Below are positions 52,501-61,338 of a DNA stretch of 64,000 bases, one piece after another. The notes beneath the pieces are model-generated. The model worked only from the letters and a program-made list of their open reading frames with translations. It searched no databases and was not told the DNA's origin. Origin of the DNA: Massilia sp. erpn (GTDB taxonomy: Bacteria; Pseudomonadota; Gammaproteobacteria; Burkholderiales; Burkholderiaceae_D); contig NZ_CP053748.1 of NCBI RefSeq assembly GCF_024400215.1, positions 5,084,001 to 5,148,000 on the forward strand. The letters are read 5' to 3'. Numbering within the stretch: the first letter of the stretch is position 1; each line of letters starts with the position of its first letter. The position numbers and the translations under genes were made by a program.

Positions 52501-53225
52501 AAGAGGTTGCGCGCCGAATCGGGCCAGAACGGTTCCTTCTCGTTGGGTGGATAGACAATGGAGGCCAGCGCCATCAGGTCATTGGCACGGAAGTTGGGGT
52601 CGCGCGACACATAGGACAGCGGATTCCAGCGGTGCGTATCTTCCGAGAAGGGGTTCAGATAGATGATCTCGTTGCCCATATAGCGGCGCCGGAATTCCGA
52701 GCTGAGATTGTAGTTTTCGCCCTTGATGTCCAGCACCACCACCGAATCCTCGAACTGCAGCAGGTTCGGGATACAGAAGCCCACCCCCTTGCCGGTGCGG
52801 GTGGGCGCGGCCAGCAGCACGAACTCATAGCCGCTCAGGCGCAGCAGCTTGTTCTCGAACTTGCCGATCACGACGCCTTTCGGCGCATCGAGCTTTTCCT
52901 GGCGGATGTCATCGCGGTTGGCGAAGCGCGCCTTGCCGAATAGATCGCTGTCCTCCTTGCGCAGCAGCATCGCCAGACTGGCCGGTACGATCAGGACAAG
53001 CAAAAAAGCTATGGTTGCGCTGCCTTTGACCTTGCGCAGAGCGCGTGCATCCTCCGCCGCCCAGTAAGCTTGTTCGATGCTGAAGAATTCCGCGCGCACC
53101 GGATTCTCCCCGAAGCTGAGGAACAGAATGGCGCCGGCCAGGTAGTTGGCGAGCGCCAGCAGCGCCAGCGCAGCCAGTATGCCGCCGACGATCATCAGCT
53201 TGCGGCGCTGCTTGGATGGTTTCAT
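49569..53225 (-). CDS. virD4: VirD4-type coupling protein with large C-terminal fusion
   Basis: A 1218-residue protein, about twice the usual VirD4 length. Residues 1 to ~580 are a coupling ATPase: two N-terminal membrane helices, Walker A in APTRTGKGVGF (about 140), Walker B in CLLLLDEFTAMG, and the SEAEEYSKMIGNDTV region. After a Pro/Ala-rich linker (about 590-625) comes a segment with ILDLAPARGQFCWQLF resembling a methyltransferase nucleotide-binding motif, then helical TPR-like repeats (about 955-1050), then a GNAT-like domain (about 1060-1180) with FRGRRYSGTAG as acyl-CoA loop and an EPDNKRAKSMLGRLGF strand-helix. The frame is continuous. Starts four bases before the virB11 stop. The fused half is the oddest feature of the operon. 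Confidence 0.9.
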   Translation of the reverse strand: MKPSKQRRKLMIVGGILAALALLALANYLAGAILFLSFGENPVRAEFFSIEQAYWAAEDARALRKVKGSATIAFLLVLIVPASLAMLLRKEDSDLFGKARFANRDDIRQEKLDAPKGVVIGKFENKLLRLSGYEFVLLAAPTRTGKGVGFCIPNLLQFEDSVVVLDIKGENYNLSSEFRRRYMGNEIIYLNPFSEDTHRWNPLSYVSRDPNFRANDLMALASIVYPPNEKEPFWPDSARNLFVGLGLLVLETPELPTTIGEMLRQASGKGEPIETYLGKVLAARAASDKPLSVSCRDALNRFIGAGETALKGIVATFTAALTPFANPVIDKATSADDFDLRDVRKKKMSIYLNIPAGEVLQAGFIVNMFFSQLINENVKELPEQNPDLKYQCLLLLDEFTAMGKVAIIAKGVGYMAGYNMRLAIIIQDKTQLDSVYGKEDAHNIVSNMGAVIYFTPSQISEAEEYSKMIGNDTVNSYSTQHSKGSMFGVKGEGNDSKTASYQSRAVMLPQELLSMSKDAQLVVRSGIPVIKADKVRYFNDPYFKERFEAVPMQTVSIGGEKRKVPVPVARPRGDWAAYEKSLAGTDHYAKPAATPAAPAAASKAEAAPEQAKVAPPRIILPPPGACVANTYADAALLYWRAAVLADQAMSDGGIVILDLAPARGQFCWQLFACLQRRINEGSSDLQRFQYIACAASAEQEEMLKSDVSLAKLMDDEEFYVVSRGELLSSSSAIFPGQLVVVVAHDWAAALAQPCYAPAEDDDFPAPLDALAAMYRERMPGTEVAFPAAAVASLEALRTLGGGNFMLLASDIAVDDERAIRLGAFAHGDASALPANYHALAWHLRASGGAVWQDVGTDDTASLLLALNGGLVNGDALLPELRSMLAGAHAQGRSNVSQGADQDNGSGTLARLRRSQYDPLCLERMLPVLLDADWKLPAPQPAQWREALERVWEMYLPQPESPAFLLGLAQLALICGNLGLAREATAGLAGSDDYAAKAQDMQARIAERCGRSEDAMRALRGLLEREPEHPSARDRLSVLEQRVLEQDALPWYKRSMAQAGQLWLEPVGPQHAEALADAGCVLDSQGENDIACAMMHVRWGLVGVAALAGIANGAHLHVRVAEPFRGRRYSGTAGRALLRMVRATADITEVFALIEPDNKRAKSMLGRLGFRLLESDAVSLYYLGDKTDDALAALQLNVPGELAATTVPGEETELADVQA

Positions 53226-54250
53226 CGCATGGCCTCTAGTTTCTTGCGCGGGTCATAGTAAATCTCGCTGATGAAGCGCTCGCCCACCCGGTTTTCGAAC
53301 TGCACCACGATATCGATGGTCAGCACCAGCAGGCGCTTGATGACGTCGAAGGTCAGGTTGGCGCCGCCCGGCGAGTCCTGGATCATGATGGCCAGCTGCT
53401 CGAAAGCCAGGGCCGGCGTGCCGGCATGGCAGCTGGTGATGCTGCCCGGGTGGCCGGAAGCGGCGTTGCGCACATAGTAAAGGCACTCGTCGCCGCGCAG
53501 CTCGGCCAGCAGGATGCGGTCCGGCTTCATGCGCAAGCAGCTTTCCAGCAAATCCTTGGGCCGTACGTTCGATTTTCCCTGGCCACCTTTGCTGTACAGC
53601 AGATGCACGGCATTCTCATGCGGCAGGAACAGTTCGCGCACGTCTTCAATCGTGATGATGCGTTCGTCCTTCGGAATCTCGTGCACCAGCCCCTTCATGA
53701 AGGTGGTCTTGCCCGACCCTGTGGCGCCGGCCACCACGATATTGCGGCGGGACTGCACCGCCAGGCGCATGAACTGCTCGTAATTGCGCACCTTGAGCAG
53801 TTCCAGCAGGTTTTCCTCCACCTCGCTCAGGGCTGACTGCATCGGCTTGACACGGGCAAACAGGCCGGACGCCGCGAAATCGCCGATCTTGCGCGTAATG
53901 AAGGAGGGCTTGCGCAAGGTCAGCGAATAGCAGTTTTCGCTGACGGCGGGCGGCATCACCAGCTGGATGCGCGAACCGTCCGGCATCGAGGCCGACAGGA
54001 TCGGCGTGACGGCATCCCATTTCTGGTTCGAATAGGTGGCGATCGCCGTACCCAGTGCTTTGAGCAGGCGGGTGCTGGCCTGCGGACAGGGATGGGAGGT
54101 CCAGCGCGAGCGCTTTTCCACCCAGACCGTGCCTGGTGCGTTGACCGCGATCTCGGTGATCGCTTCATCATTCAACCACTCGGCCAGCGGCTCCAGGAAT
54201 ACCTGGACCGAGGCGTCGTGGCGCAGAATTGCTGGCTGTTCTTCAATCAT
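53222..54250 (-). CDS. virB11: VirB11 secretion ATPase
   Basis: A 342-residue hexameric traffic ATPase of type IV secretion. Walker A is VAGATGSGKTTF (about 175), followed by the Asp box (IITIEDVREL), LLAELRGDE, and the His box SGHPGSITSCHAGT. The N-terminal domain begins LRHDASVQVFLEPLAEWL. No strong ribosome-binding site precedes ATG 54250, two bases after the virB10 stop, so coupling is likely; an ATG at 54277 is an alternative. Confidence 0.93.
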   Translation of the reverse strand: MIEEQPAILRHDASVQVFLEPLAEWLNDEAITEIAVNAPGTVWVEKRSRWTSHPCPQASTRLLKALGTAIATYSNQKWDAVTPILSASMPDGSRIQLVMPPAVSENCYSLTLRKPSFITRKIGDFAASGLFARVKPMQSALSEVEENLLELLKVRNYEQFMRLAVQSRRNIVVAGATGSGKTTFMKGLVHEIPKDERIITIEDVRELFLPHENAVHLLYSKGGQGKSNVRPKDLLESCLRMKPDRILLAELRGDECLYYVRNAASGHPGSITSCHAGTPALAFEQLAIMIQDSPGGANLTFDVIKRLLVLTIDIVVQFENRVGERFISEIYYDPRKKLEAMR

Positions 54251-54251
54251 A

Positions 54252-55427
54252 TTAGCGCTGTTTGACGTTATAGACATTGTTAAACCAAAGATCACGGCTG
54301 ACATAGACCATGAGCCTGTCGCCCCTGTTTTTGTACAGCGTGGGCGCGATATTGATGGTCGAATCCAGTACCTTTTCCGACAGCGTGGTGGTGGTGTTGA
54401 AACTGGCGCTGCCATAACCGCTATTGCGGCCCTGTCCATTCTTGGACATCTGGATCGCCACCGCATCTTCCACCATCGACAGCAGGAAGGCGGCGCCGAT
54501 GCGCTCCGGCCAGTGGTTATCCACCACGCCCGGCGCGCCCATCACGCCCAGCTGGTCGGCGGCGGGCGAATCGACGTCGATCACTACGCCGGTGGCTGTC
54601 TTGATGCGCTGCCACAGGATGGCGATGCGCGAGTCGCCGGTGCGCACATTGTTCTGGTAGATGCCGGTGATCGAACTGCCTTTCTCCAGCAGCAGTACCT
54701 TGCCGTCGTCCGAATACACGTGCTGCGGCAGGATGCAGCTGGTACTGCCGCCGATATTCGACACCAGCTGCGTCTCCAGCACGCAGGGGATGACCGAACC
54801 GCGCGCCAGCAGGTAGGACCGGTTGCCCAGATTGGCGGCGCTGACCTGGGGCGTGGCGGTCAACACCGCCGACAATGCCTGCTGCGCGGCATATTCCTCC
54901 ACATTGGCGGGCCGCTTCTGCTGCGGGCCCGCCGCACCACCGGCCAGCCCCCCGCCGGCCGCCACTGCGGCAGGCGCCATCAGCGGCGGTGGTGGTGGTG
55001 GCGGCGGTGGCGCAGCAGGCGTCACCGGCGCTGGCACAGCGGCGGCCGGGGGCGCCTTATTGCTCAGCAGCGGAATGGGAGCCGCCTCCGCGTCGTCCTT
55101 CCCTGCCCCCTCGGCCTTGCCGAAGCGCGCCGGCAAAGCCGATCCGCCGGATGCGGCGGCGGTACCAAAGATCTTGCCCTTGCGGCTTTTATCTTCATTG
55201 GCGTTCTTCATTTCCTGCTCCTCCTTGCGGCGCTCGGCGCGTTCGGCCATGTAGTCGCTCAGGTATTGCCGGGTAATGAACACCGATGCGCCGATCAAGG
55301 TCATGAGCACCACGAAGGCACCGATGATGATGACGACCGTCTTGTTCGGTTTGCGTTTCGGCTCCGCGCTGAAACGGTGCGGATCGTACTCCTGTTCCAC
55401 CTCTTCCTTGACGATAGGCTCGCTCAT
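54252..55427 (-). CDS. virB10: VirB10 channel scaffold
   Basis: A 391-residue VirB10/TrbI protein bridging inner and outer membranes. An inner-membrane helix (VVIIIGAFVVLMTLIGASVF, about residues 29-48) is followed by charged and Pro-rich periplasmic linkers, including a poly-Pro run, and the conserved beta-barrel domain with GSVIPCVLETQLVSN, SSITGIYQ and DLWFNNVY near the end. GGAGAG precedes ATG 55427, which overlaps the virB9 stop. Confidence 0.94.
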   Translation of the reverse strand: MSEPIVKEEVEQEYDPHRFSAEPKRKPNKTVVIIIGAFVVLMTLIGASVFITRQYLSDYMAERAERRKEEQEMKNANEDKSRKGKIFGTAAASGGSALPARFGKAEGAGKDDAEAAPIPLLSNKAPPAAAVPAPVTPAAPPPPPPPPPLMAPAAVAAGGGLAGGAAGPQQKRPANVEEYAAQQALSAVLTATPQVSAANLGNRSYLLARGSVIPCVLETQLVSNIGGSTSCILPQHVYSDDGKVLLLEKGSSITGIYQNNVRTGDSRIAILWQRIKTATGVVIDVDSPAADQLGVMGAPGVVDNHWPERIGAAFLLSMVEDAVAIQMSKNGQGRNSGYGSASFNTTTTLSEKVLDSTINIAPTLYKNRGDRLMVYVSRDLWFNNVYNVKQR

Positions 55428-56194
55428 GGTTTGCTCTCCCGTACCAGACCAGGAACCGTGGTGCCATCCTGGTTCGCGCTGCCGCGGCGCTCGTAACTGT
55501 CGTTGAAGACGCCGATCATCGAGCCAGCCAGGCGCAGATTCCACAGCGGCGCAATGGCGTGCATGACCACGTATTCGCCCTCCATATGATGGTTGACCAG
55601 CATTTCCTCGCGCATGCCCGGCTCGCTCTTGTAAATGGCCGGCACTTCGACGTTGCCGGGGAAGCGCAGCCAGGTGAAGCGTCCATCGTCATACACTTCG
55701 CTGGGCCGGATATCGGCCTGCAGGGCCACCGTCTGCATCGAATAATTATGGTTTCGCGGCCCGGGCGCCGGAACCGGCGCAGGCAGCGGCGTCGCCACCG
55801 GATAGGTGAAGACGATCTTCGAGCGGCGCCGCTTGAAGTTTTGCGGTGTCGACTGCTTCGGCATCAGGTCGAACACATAGGAGCGTTTGTTGGTCGTCAC
55901 CAGCAAGGTCGTATATTTCGAATCCTTGCGCGCCAGGACGAACAGGCGGTTGCCTTTCTTGTGCACCTCCCAGCCGCCCACCGCACCACCCGCCACCTCT
56001 TCCAGCAGCTCGCCGCCGGCAAACTCGATCAGGAAGGGCTGGTCGATAATGGCCCCCACTTTCACCACCTTATCAGGCGAGTAGCTCACCAGCTCGACGC
56101 GGCGCGCCTCGTCATCGGGTTCGAACATCGTGTCGGCGGCGGCGCAGGCGCCCGCCACGCTCCACAGCAGCATCACGGCCAGGCGGCGCATCAT
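55424..56194 (-). CDS. virB9: VirB9 outer-membrane core component
   Basis: A 256-residue VirB9/CagX protein with a signal peptide (MMRRLAVMLLWSVAGACAAA). It has the N-terminal beta domain (VELVSYSPDKVVKV, RKDSKYTTLLVTTNKRSYVFDL), a Pro-rich linker and the C-terminal domain (PSEVYDDGRFTWLRFPGN, NVE-P). Overlaps both neighbours by four bases. Confidence 0.94.
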   Translation of the reverse strand: MMRRLAVMLLWSVAGACAAADTMFEPDDEARRVELVSYSPDKVVKVGAIIDQPFLIEFAGGELLEEVAGGAVGGWEVHKKGNRLFVLARKDSKYTTLLVTTNKRSYVFDLMPKQSTPQNFKRRRSKIVFTYPVATPLPAPVPAPGPRNHNYSMQTVALQADIRPSEVYDDGRFTWLRFPGNVEVPAIYKSEPGMREEMLVNHHMEGEYVVMHAIAPLWNLRLAGSMIGVFNDSYERRGSANQDGTTVPGLVRESKP

Positions 56195-56898
56195 GGCTTG
56201 GCTCCTTCTGCGGTCTTGGTGATGAACTCAGGATCGGTCTGATAGCCTTCGACAGTGAAGCCGAGCGGGTTGTCGATCATCTCGAACTCCCGCTTGCCGC
56301 TCTGGGCCTGGTAGCGGTAACGCAGCGTTGCCACATGGCGCGTCACCACCGCATCGTCGCCGGCACGCAGATTGCGCGTGCGCAGCTCATAGCGCGCCGT
56401 CGCCGTACCGTTGTTATGCAGCGTGATACTGAGTACCGTCGGCAGGATTTCGGTTTCCTCCGCCAGCACCTTATCGCGCGCGTTGTTGCCTTCGTACAGC
56501 TTGGCGTAGCTCTTCCAGGTGGCATCACCGGCCAGGGACTTGACCAGATCGTAGTCATGCTGCAGCAGCTGGTAGTTGTAGCGTTCGCGCGCAATCAGGA
56601 AGCTCTTGATCCAGTGCTTGTCGTTCAGCGTACTGTTGGCAACAAAATCCTTGCCCGAACTGGTGATGCTGCTTTCACCGGTCAGACGGTCCACCGTCAC
56701 CACATAGGGCACCACCTGCTTGAGGGGAATCAGCAGCATCAGGCTGACCACCATGAGCATCACCAGCACCATGGAGACGCTGGCCACGCGCCAGGCGATC
56801 AGGCGCGAACGGCGCTCATTGAGAACGATATCGGCCTCCCAGCTCAGCTTCGTTACTTCCCTGGCTTCACCGGCCGGCGCACGCTTGAATCGAAACAT
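56191..56898 (-). CDS. virB8: VirB8 inner-membrane assembly factor
   Basis: A 235-residue bitopic protein: a cytoplasmic start, one membrane helix (about residues 37-60, VASVSMVLVMLMVVSLMLLI) and an NTF2-like periplasmic domain with KQVVPYVVTVDRLTG, RERYNYQLLQHDYD and RYRYQAQSGKREF. Canonical length and operon position. Confidence 0.93.
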   Translation of the reverse strand: MFRFKRAPAGEAREVTKLSWEADIVLNERRSRLIAWRVASVSMVLVMLMVVSLMLLIPLKQVVPYVVTVDRLTGESSITSSGKDFVANSTLNDKHWIKSFLIARERYNYQLLQHDYDLVKSLAGDATWKSYAKLYEGNNARDKVLAEETEILPTVLSITLHNNGTATARYELRTRNLRAGDDAVVTRHVATLRYRYQAQSGKREFEMIDNPLGFTVEGYQTDPEFITKTAEGAKP

Positions 56899-56910
56899 AT
56901 CCAGTTCCTT

Positions 56911-57117
56911 TTATAGATGATTTTCATGAACTTTGCCGGACGGCGCGGGCGACGCCGCGGCCGGGTCGGCCGGTACGAGCGGCGCCACCACGCGCCGCTC
57001 GTTGACCGGCACGCGTTCGCTGCCATCGGCGAACAACAGTTCCGGCGGCTTCGTTGCGCAGGCGCCCAGCATCAGGCAGAGTCCTGCCGCCCAAAATTTT
57101 TTCATCTGTCTTTTCAT
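56911..57117 (-). CDS. virB7: VirB7 lipoprotein
   Basis: A 68-residue lipoprotein with a signal sequence and lipobox LGAC (Cys at about residue 20), followed by the VirB7-type segment KPPELLFADGSERVPVN that adds a strand to VirB9, and a Pro/Ala tail. The start could also be the internal ATG at 57105. Its place between virB6 and virB8 supports the call. Confidence 0.87.
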   Translation of the reverse strand: MKRQMKKFWAAGLCLMLGACATKPPELLFADGSERVPVNERRVVAPLVPADPAAASPAPSGKVHENHL

Positions 57118-58229
57118 TTCTTCTCCATGCTAGGTATCGCCGTGCGCGGTGCTCCCACGGCCTGCGTATTGTTCGCGGCGGCAGTCACGGCACGCGGGCC
57201 AGGCGCCATGCCCGAACCGGGAGTTTGCCCGCTCCCGCCGCCATTCTTCGCGCCCATGCCCCCCGGGCCGCCGCCATTGGCGCCGCCCCCCGGAGCGCCA
57301 TTGGCGCCATTGGCGCCCTTGCCGTCTTTCTTCATCATGCTGCTGATTTTCGACTGGACCGCGCTGCCCAGCTTCTGTGCCGCGCTGTTCAGTCCAATCC
57401 CGCCCACCAGGTCGGTGGCGATGGTCGGTGCCCGGTACACGATCAAAATGAGGATGACCACCGCCGCCGACGCCGTGAGGATCACGATCAGAACCTGGTT
57501 CAGCGTGCCGCCTTTGGAAAGCTCGATCACAAAGTTATCCAGCATCGACACCGACATCAGCACGGTCACCGTGATCACCGCCGAAGTGAACACCCATTTC
57601 AGCACGCCGGACAACCAGGTGTCGAAGAAGCGCGCGGTCGCCTCGAAGGCGTAGCAGGCAACGAAGAGCGGGCCGACGCCAAAGATGATGAACAGGCCAA
57701 AATCGATCACCAGCAATTCAAAGCAGGCCACCACACCCAGCACCAGGATAATCACGATCATCACCGCACCGGCCAGGATGGCCCACACCCCGCTCAGATC
57801 GATATAGATGAAGCCGGCGCCGATATGCTCGCGCCCCCAGTTCACCACCGCCCTGAAGGCCGCGAAGCCCTTTTCCATGGCAAGATCGATCTGCTTGTAC
57901 TTGTTCGCCTCGGGATCGCCGCCGAAGCCAACCACCACATCGTTGCCAATGTTGACGATGAACTGGTGGACGTTCTGCTCATACATCCCGGCGGCGAGGG
58001 CCAGGCTGAATACCAGGAAGGCGCGCAGACATCTTGAAAAGACATCGAGCATATGATGCTGCCCGCCTTCGCCCCGGATAATCCGGTAGCCATGCAACAG
58101 GATCACCAATGCCAGACCTGCCTGGATCGCCGGCGTCACCATCGTCACGAATGTGTCGCTCACCTTGGCGAAACCCTGCCCGTATTTCAGAATCGCTGCA
58201 CTGACGGTTTGGAAAACTTCAAATGCCAT
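57114..58229 (-). CDS. virB6: VirB6 polytopic inner-membrane protein
   Basis: A 371-residue VirB6/TrbL protein with about six hydrophobic helices between residues 25 and 290 (for example VTPAIQAGLALVILLHGY and VWAILAGAVMIVIILVLGVV) and the family's central FGLFIIFGVGPLFVACYAF segment. The C-terminal ~75 residues are a Gly/Asn/Ala-rich low-complexity tail. Overlaps virB7 by four bases. Confidence 0.92.
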   Translation of the reverse strand: MAFEVFQTVSAAILKYGQGFAKVSDTFVTMVTPAIQAGLALVILLHGYRIIRGEGGQHHMLDVFSRCLRAFLVFSLALAAGMYEQNVHQFIVNIGNDVVVGFGGDPEANKYKQIDLAMEKGFAAFRAVVNWGREHIGAGFIYIDLSGVWAILAGAVMIVIILVLGVVACFELLVIDFGLFIIFGVGPLFVACYAFEATARFFDTWLSGVLKWVFTSAVITVTVLMSVSMLDNFVIELSKGGTLNQVLIVILTASAAVVILILIVYRAPTIATDLVGGIGLNSAAQKLGSAVQSKISSMMKKDGKGANGANGAPGGGANGGGPGGMGAKNGGGSGQTPGSGMAPGPRAVTAAANNTQAVGAPRTAIPSMEKK

Positions 58230-58264
58230 GACCGGTTCCTTGTTGCGTGGCGTGGGGGGGGCGA

Positions 58265-58954
58265 TTACTTGGACTTCATATAGAAGCGGTTGCCGTTGGG
58301 GTCACCCTCACCCTCCGGCCCTTGCACCAGCAGCTGGTTGTACAGGCGGACTTCCTGTTCGTTCTTGACGATAGCCATGTCCACCATATTCTTCTCGTTC
58401 TGCAGCAGGGCGATCTCGGTCTGGATGCGGGCTTGCAGGTCGGCCGCCTCCTTCAGATTGGTATCGCCGACCGTGTTGAGCTCTGCGAACAGGGTTTCGA
58501 TCTTCTCCCCGCGCTTCTTGCTGAGCGCCAGGTTATTGCGCAGCATCTTGATCAGGTTGAAGGTCGACAGCTCCACTTTTTCGCACTTCGCCTTCTGTTT
58601 CGGATCGACGTACTTCTCGCAACGCAGCTTCTGCACCTCCTTGCTGATCGATTCGATCTCGTCATCGATCTCCTTATTGCTATCGACCGCCATCCGCAGC
58701 TCCTTGGTATCAGCCAGCTTGCCCATCTGGCGATTGCGGGTCACCGCATTCTTGAGCGTGGTGTTCATATTGCCCACGGCGGTCGTCATCTCGCCGGACT
58801 GCTTGACCAGGTTCTGCACCTGGTTGAACACATCCTTGTCGGATACCGGCAGCGGCGTCGCCGGCGGTGTTTCCTGGCCTGCGGAATGCGCCATGCCAGC
58901 CGGCAGAGTGGTAAGGAGCATCAGCAGCGCGCTGCCAAAAACGGTTTTTTTCAT
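58265..58954 (-). CDS. virB5: VirB5 minor pilin
   Basis: A 229-residue secreted protein with a signal peptide (cleavage expected after AGMAHSA) and long charged helices predicted to be coiled coil (NRQMGKLADTKELRM, EIDDEIESISKEVQKL, DLQARIQTEIALLQNEKN), the VirB5 pattern. GGAGGAAG lies before ATG 58954, which overlaps the virB4 stop. A Cys pair around KLRCEKYVDPKQKAKCEK may form a disulfide. Confidence 0.88.
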   Translation of the reverse strand: MKKTVFGSALLMLLTTLPAGMAHSAGQETPPATPLPVSDKDVFNQVQNLVKQSGEMTTAVGNMNTTLKNAVTRNRQMGKLADTKELRMAVDSNKEIDDEIESISKEVQKLRCEKYVDPKQKAKCEKVELSTFNLIKMLRNNLALSKKRGEKIETLFAELNTVGDTNLKEAADLQARIQTEIALLQNEKNMVDMAIVKNEQEVRLYNQLLVQGPEGEGDPNGNRFYMKSK

Positions 58955-61338
58955 CGTACTTCCTCCAGAAAGTGGGTGATCCATTGGTCGGGATGGTCGC
59001 CATGGCGGGCGCGCAAGGCATCGAGCCTGGCGACGTTGGCCGTGGTGCCGGACAAAATCTTCAGCTCATCGCTGAAGCCATGCAGGTCCAGCATCGCAAT
59101 CGCGGTGCTGGTGCCTTGCTTGATCAGGAACATGCGCGATCCCTCGCCCAGGCTTTTGAGCAGCTCGAATTCGGTTTCCGTCAGCTTGAAGCCGTCCACA
59201 TAATCGCCATAGTCGGCGGTCGGATTGGGCAGGAAGATGAAGGTGGCGGTCTGCTCGATCAGGGCACGCGCGATCGGGCTGCGCAGGGTGTCGGACGGGC
59301 TTTGCGTCATGTACACGCCGAAACCGTTCTGCTTACGGATGGTCTTCTGCTTGTTCTTGGCGAAGTCCTCGAAATAGGACACCGACAGCGCCTTCCAGTA
59401 TTCGTCCATGAAGAAGGCGAAGCGGCGTCCGTCGATCAGCGACTCGACCCGGTACATCAGATACATCATGATCGCCGGACAGGTCTGGGCATCCTCCAGC
59501 AGCTCGGTGTAGTCGAAGCCATAGCTGCGCGTGGCGTCGAACTGCAGCAGGTCTTCATTGCAGTCCAGCGCCCAGCCCAGCTGGCCGTCGGCGCACCATT
59601 TGCGCAGGCGCTCGGCCACGCTGTTGGCATCCACGTTCGGCAGATTCTGCATCACGGCGCTGAAGCCGCGCAGGGAAGCCGGCAGCAGCGCCACCGCGCG
59701 CACCGCGTGCGAGATTTCCGCTTCCTCGCGCGGCGAATGCGGCGCGCCGGGAATCAAGGTGCAGAACTTCACCAGGTCGTCCCAGAACAGGATATTGGCC
59801 TCGTTGACCTCCATCTTGAAGGGATTGAAGCCGGTTGGCTTGCCGCGCTCCAGCGACAGGTATTGGCCGCCCGCCGCGCGCACCGCGATTTCGGCGCCGC
59901 GGTCCTTGTCGAAGAACACCATCTGCGTGCCGTACTTGTACAGGTTCATCATCAGGAACAAGGCCAGCACCGTCTTGCCCCCGCCGGACTGGCCGATGAT
60001 CTGGCAATTGCCCAGCGCCGAGGCACCCAGTGAATCTTCGCCCGGCGCCGTGGCGTGGAAATTGAAGTAAAAAGGCTGCGCCGCCGGCGATCGCAGAATC
60101 GTCACCGCCTCGCCCCAGGGATTGGCGTCACGCTTGCCCAGGGTGAAATTGTGCATGGCGCACAGTCCCGTGAAATTGCGCGAGCTCAGATGCGCCGAAC
60201 GGGGCCGCGAACGCCAATTGGCAGGCAACTGGGCAAAGTAGGCATGGTCGGTCACCAGGTCGACCGCCACGGCCAGAAAGCCCGCGCTTTGCAAGGCTTC
60301 GATGGCCGCCGAACGCGCCGCCTTGATGCCGTCCACGCTGGCCGACTTCACCTGCAGGCTGTAGTGGTATTCGCCCAGCGTGAAATTGCCGCTGGCGACG
60401 CCGTCCAGGGCATCGTTGAGCTGCGCCAGCTGGCTCACCGAGTTGTCGCTCGCGCTGATCATGCGGTTGCGCTGCAGCGTCAGCGCGGCTTTCGCATCCA
60501 GCACATTCATGGGCGAGAAGGAATGCGTCTCCACATACTCGTACGGCAGGCTGAGCATGGTATTCAGGATGCCGGGATGGGAAAAGTCGGCGTAGTCCTT
60601 GATGTCGATGAAGGTGGAATAGGTGGAGCCGAGATTGCTGCGCGTTTCCACGATCTCGTTGCCGAACAGGACGCGCGCCATCGGCAGGTATTTGTACAGC
60701 GGCACGTCCTTGACGGGAATGCGCCACCAGTGGCCGTTCAAGAGGTAAGCGTAGAACTCCTGCTGGCGGCTGTAGCGTAGCGAATGGTGCTCATATTCGC
60801 CCAGGCGCTGCGGGCCATAGGCGTCGAGCGTGCGGCATACCTGCTGGTGCAGGCTTTCCATCACGTCCAGCGCCTCCGCCTGTTCACGGGCGATATCCTC
60901 CAGGGTGCGTCCGATCTTGCCCAGCAAGCCGGTGGTGCGCTGGGGCTGGGGACGATAGATCACTGTCAGGAAGATCTCGGTCGACATCATGCCGCCGGCG
61001 CCCAGGCGGTCGTAGTATTTTTGCAGGAAGCGGTGCGGGAAGCCGCCCGCCGGCACGGACAGCGCATCGCAGGCGGTGCGCCGGATGCGGTGTACCCAGA
61101 AGGCGTATTTGCCATTCGAGAGGCTGCGCACCAGCAGGTTCAGCGCCTCCATCTTGGCGTAGGCCTCGGCGCAGCTCAGGCCCTCGAAAGGCAAGCCGGT
61201 GACGGACCATGTGCTCATATAGTCGCCGCCGCGGGTCGACACCACGTTTTCCGTGACCCTGGCGGAAAACGGCAGATGCTTGCTGATCAGGTCTTCCTTG
61301 ACCGCCAGCTCCAGTGTGGGTGCAAAGCCGTCCTTCAT
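58951..61338 (-). CDS. virB4: VirB4 secretion ATPase
   Basis: A 795-residue VirB4/CagE ATPase powering pilus biogenesis and substrate transfer. Walker A GQSGGGKTVLAL (about 445) and Walker B RFAFFMDEYWKAL are visible, plus the N-terminal LPFSARVTENVVSTRGGDY and the TQSPSDTLRSPIARALIEQ region. Length is typical. Overlaps virB3 and virB5 by four bases each. Confidence 0.95.
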   Translation of the reverse strand: MKDGFAPTLELAVKEDLISKHLPFSARVTENVVSTRGGDYMSTWSVTGLPFEGLSCAEAYAKMEALNLLVRSLSNGKYAFWVHRIRRTACDALSVPAGGFPHRFLQKYYDRLGAGGMMSTEIFLTVIYRPQPQRTTGLLGKIGRTLEDIAREQAEALDVMESLHQQVCRTLDAYGPQRLGEYEHHSLRYSRQQEFYAYLLNGHWWRIPVKDVPLYKYLPMARVLFGNEIVETRSNLGSTYSTFIDIKDYADFSHPGILNTMLSLPYEYVETHSFSPMNVLDAKAALTLQRNRMISASDNSVSQLAQLNDALDGVASGNFTLGEYHYSLQVKSASVDGIKAARSAAIEALQSAGFLAVAVDLVTDHAYFAQLPANWRSRPRSAHLSSRNFTGLCAMHNFTLGKRDANPWGEAVTILRSPAAQPFYFNFHATAPGEDSLGASALGNCQIIGQSGGGKTVLALFLMMNLYKYGTQMVFFDKDRGAEIAVRAAGGQYLSLERGKPTGFNPFKMEVNEANILFWDDLVKFCTLIPGAPHSPREEAEISHAVRAVALLPASLRGFSAVMQNLPNVDANSVAERLRKWCADGQLGWALDCNEDLLQFDATRSYGFDYTELLEDAQTCPAIMMYLMYRVESLIDGRRFAFFMDEYWKALSVSYFEDFAKNKQKTIRKQNGFGVYMTQSPSDTLRSPIARALIEQTATFIFLPNPTADYGDYVDGFKLTETEFELLKSLGEGSRMFLIKQGTSTAIAMLDLHGFSDELKILSGTTANVARLDALRARHGDHPDQWITHFLEEVR

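Noticed and set aside
51465..52943. 492-codon plus-strand open frame opposite the coupling-protein gene
   Set aside because: Antisense to Walker motifs of virD4; no start site or domain.
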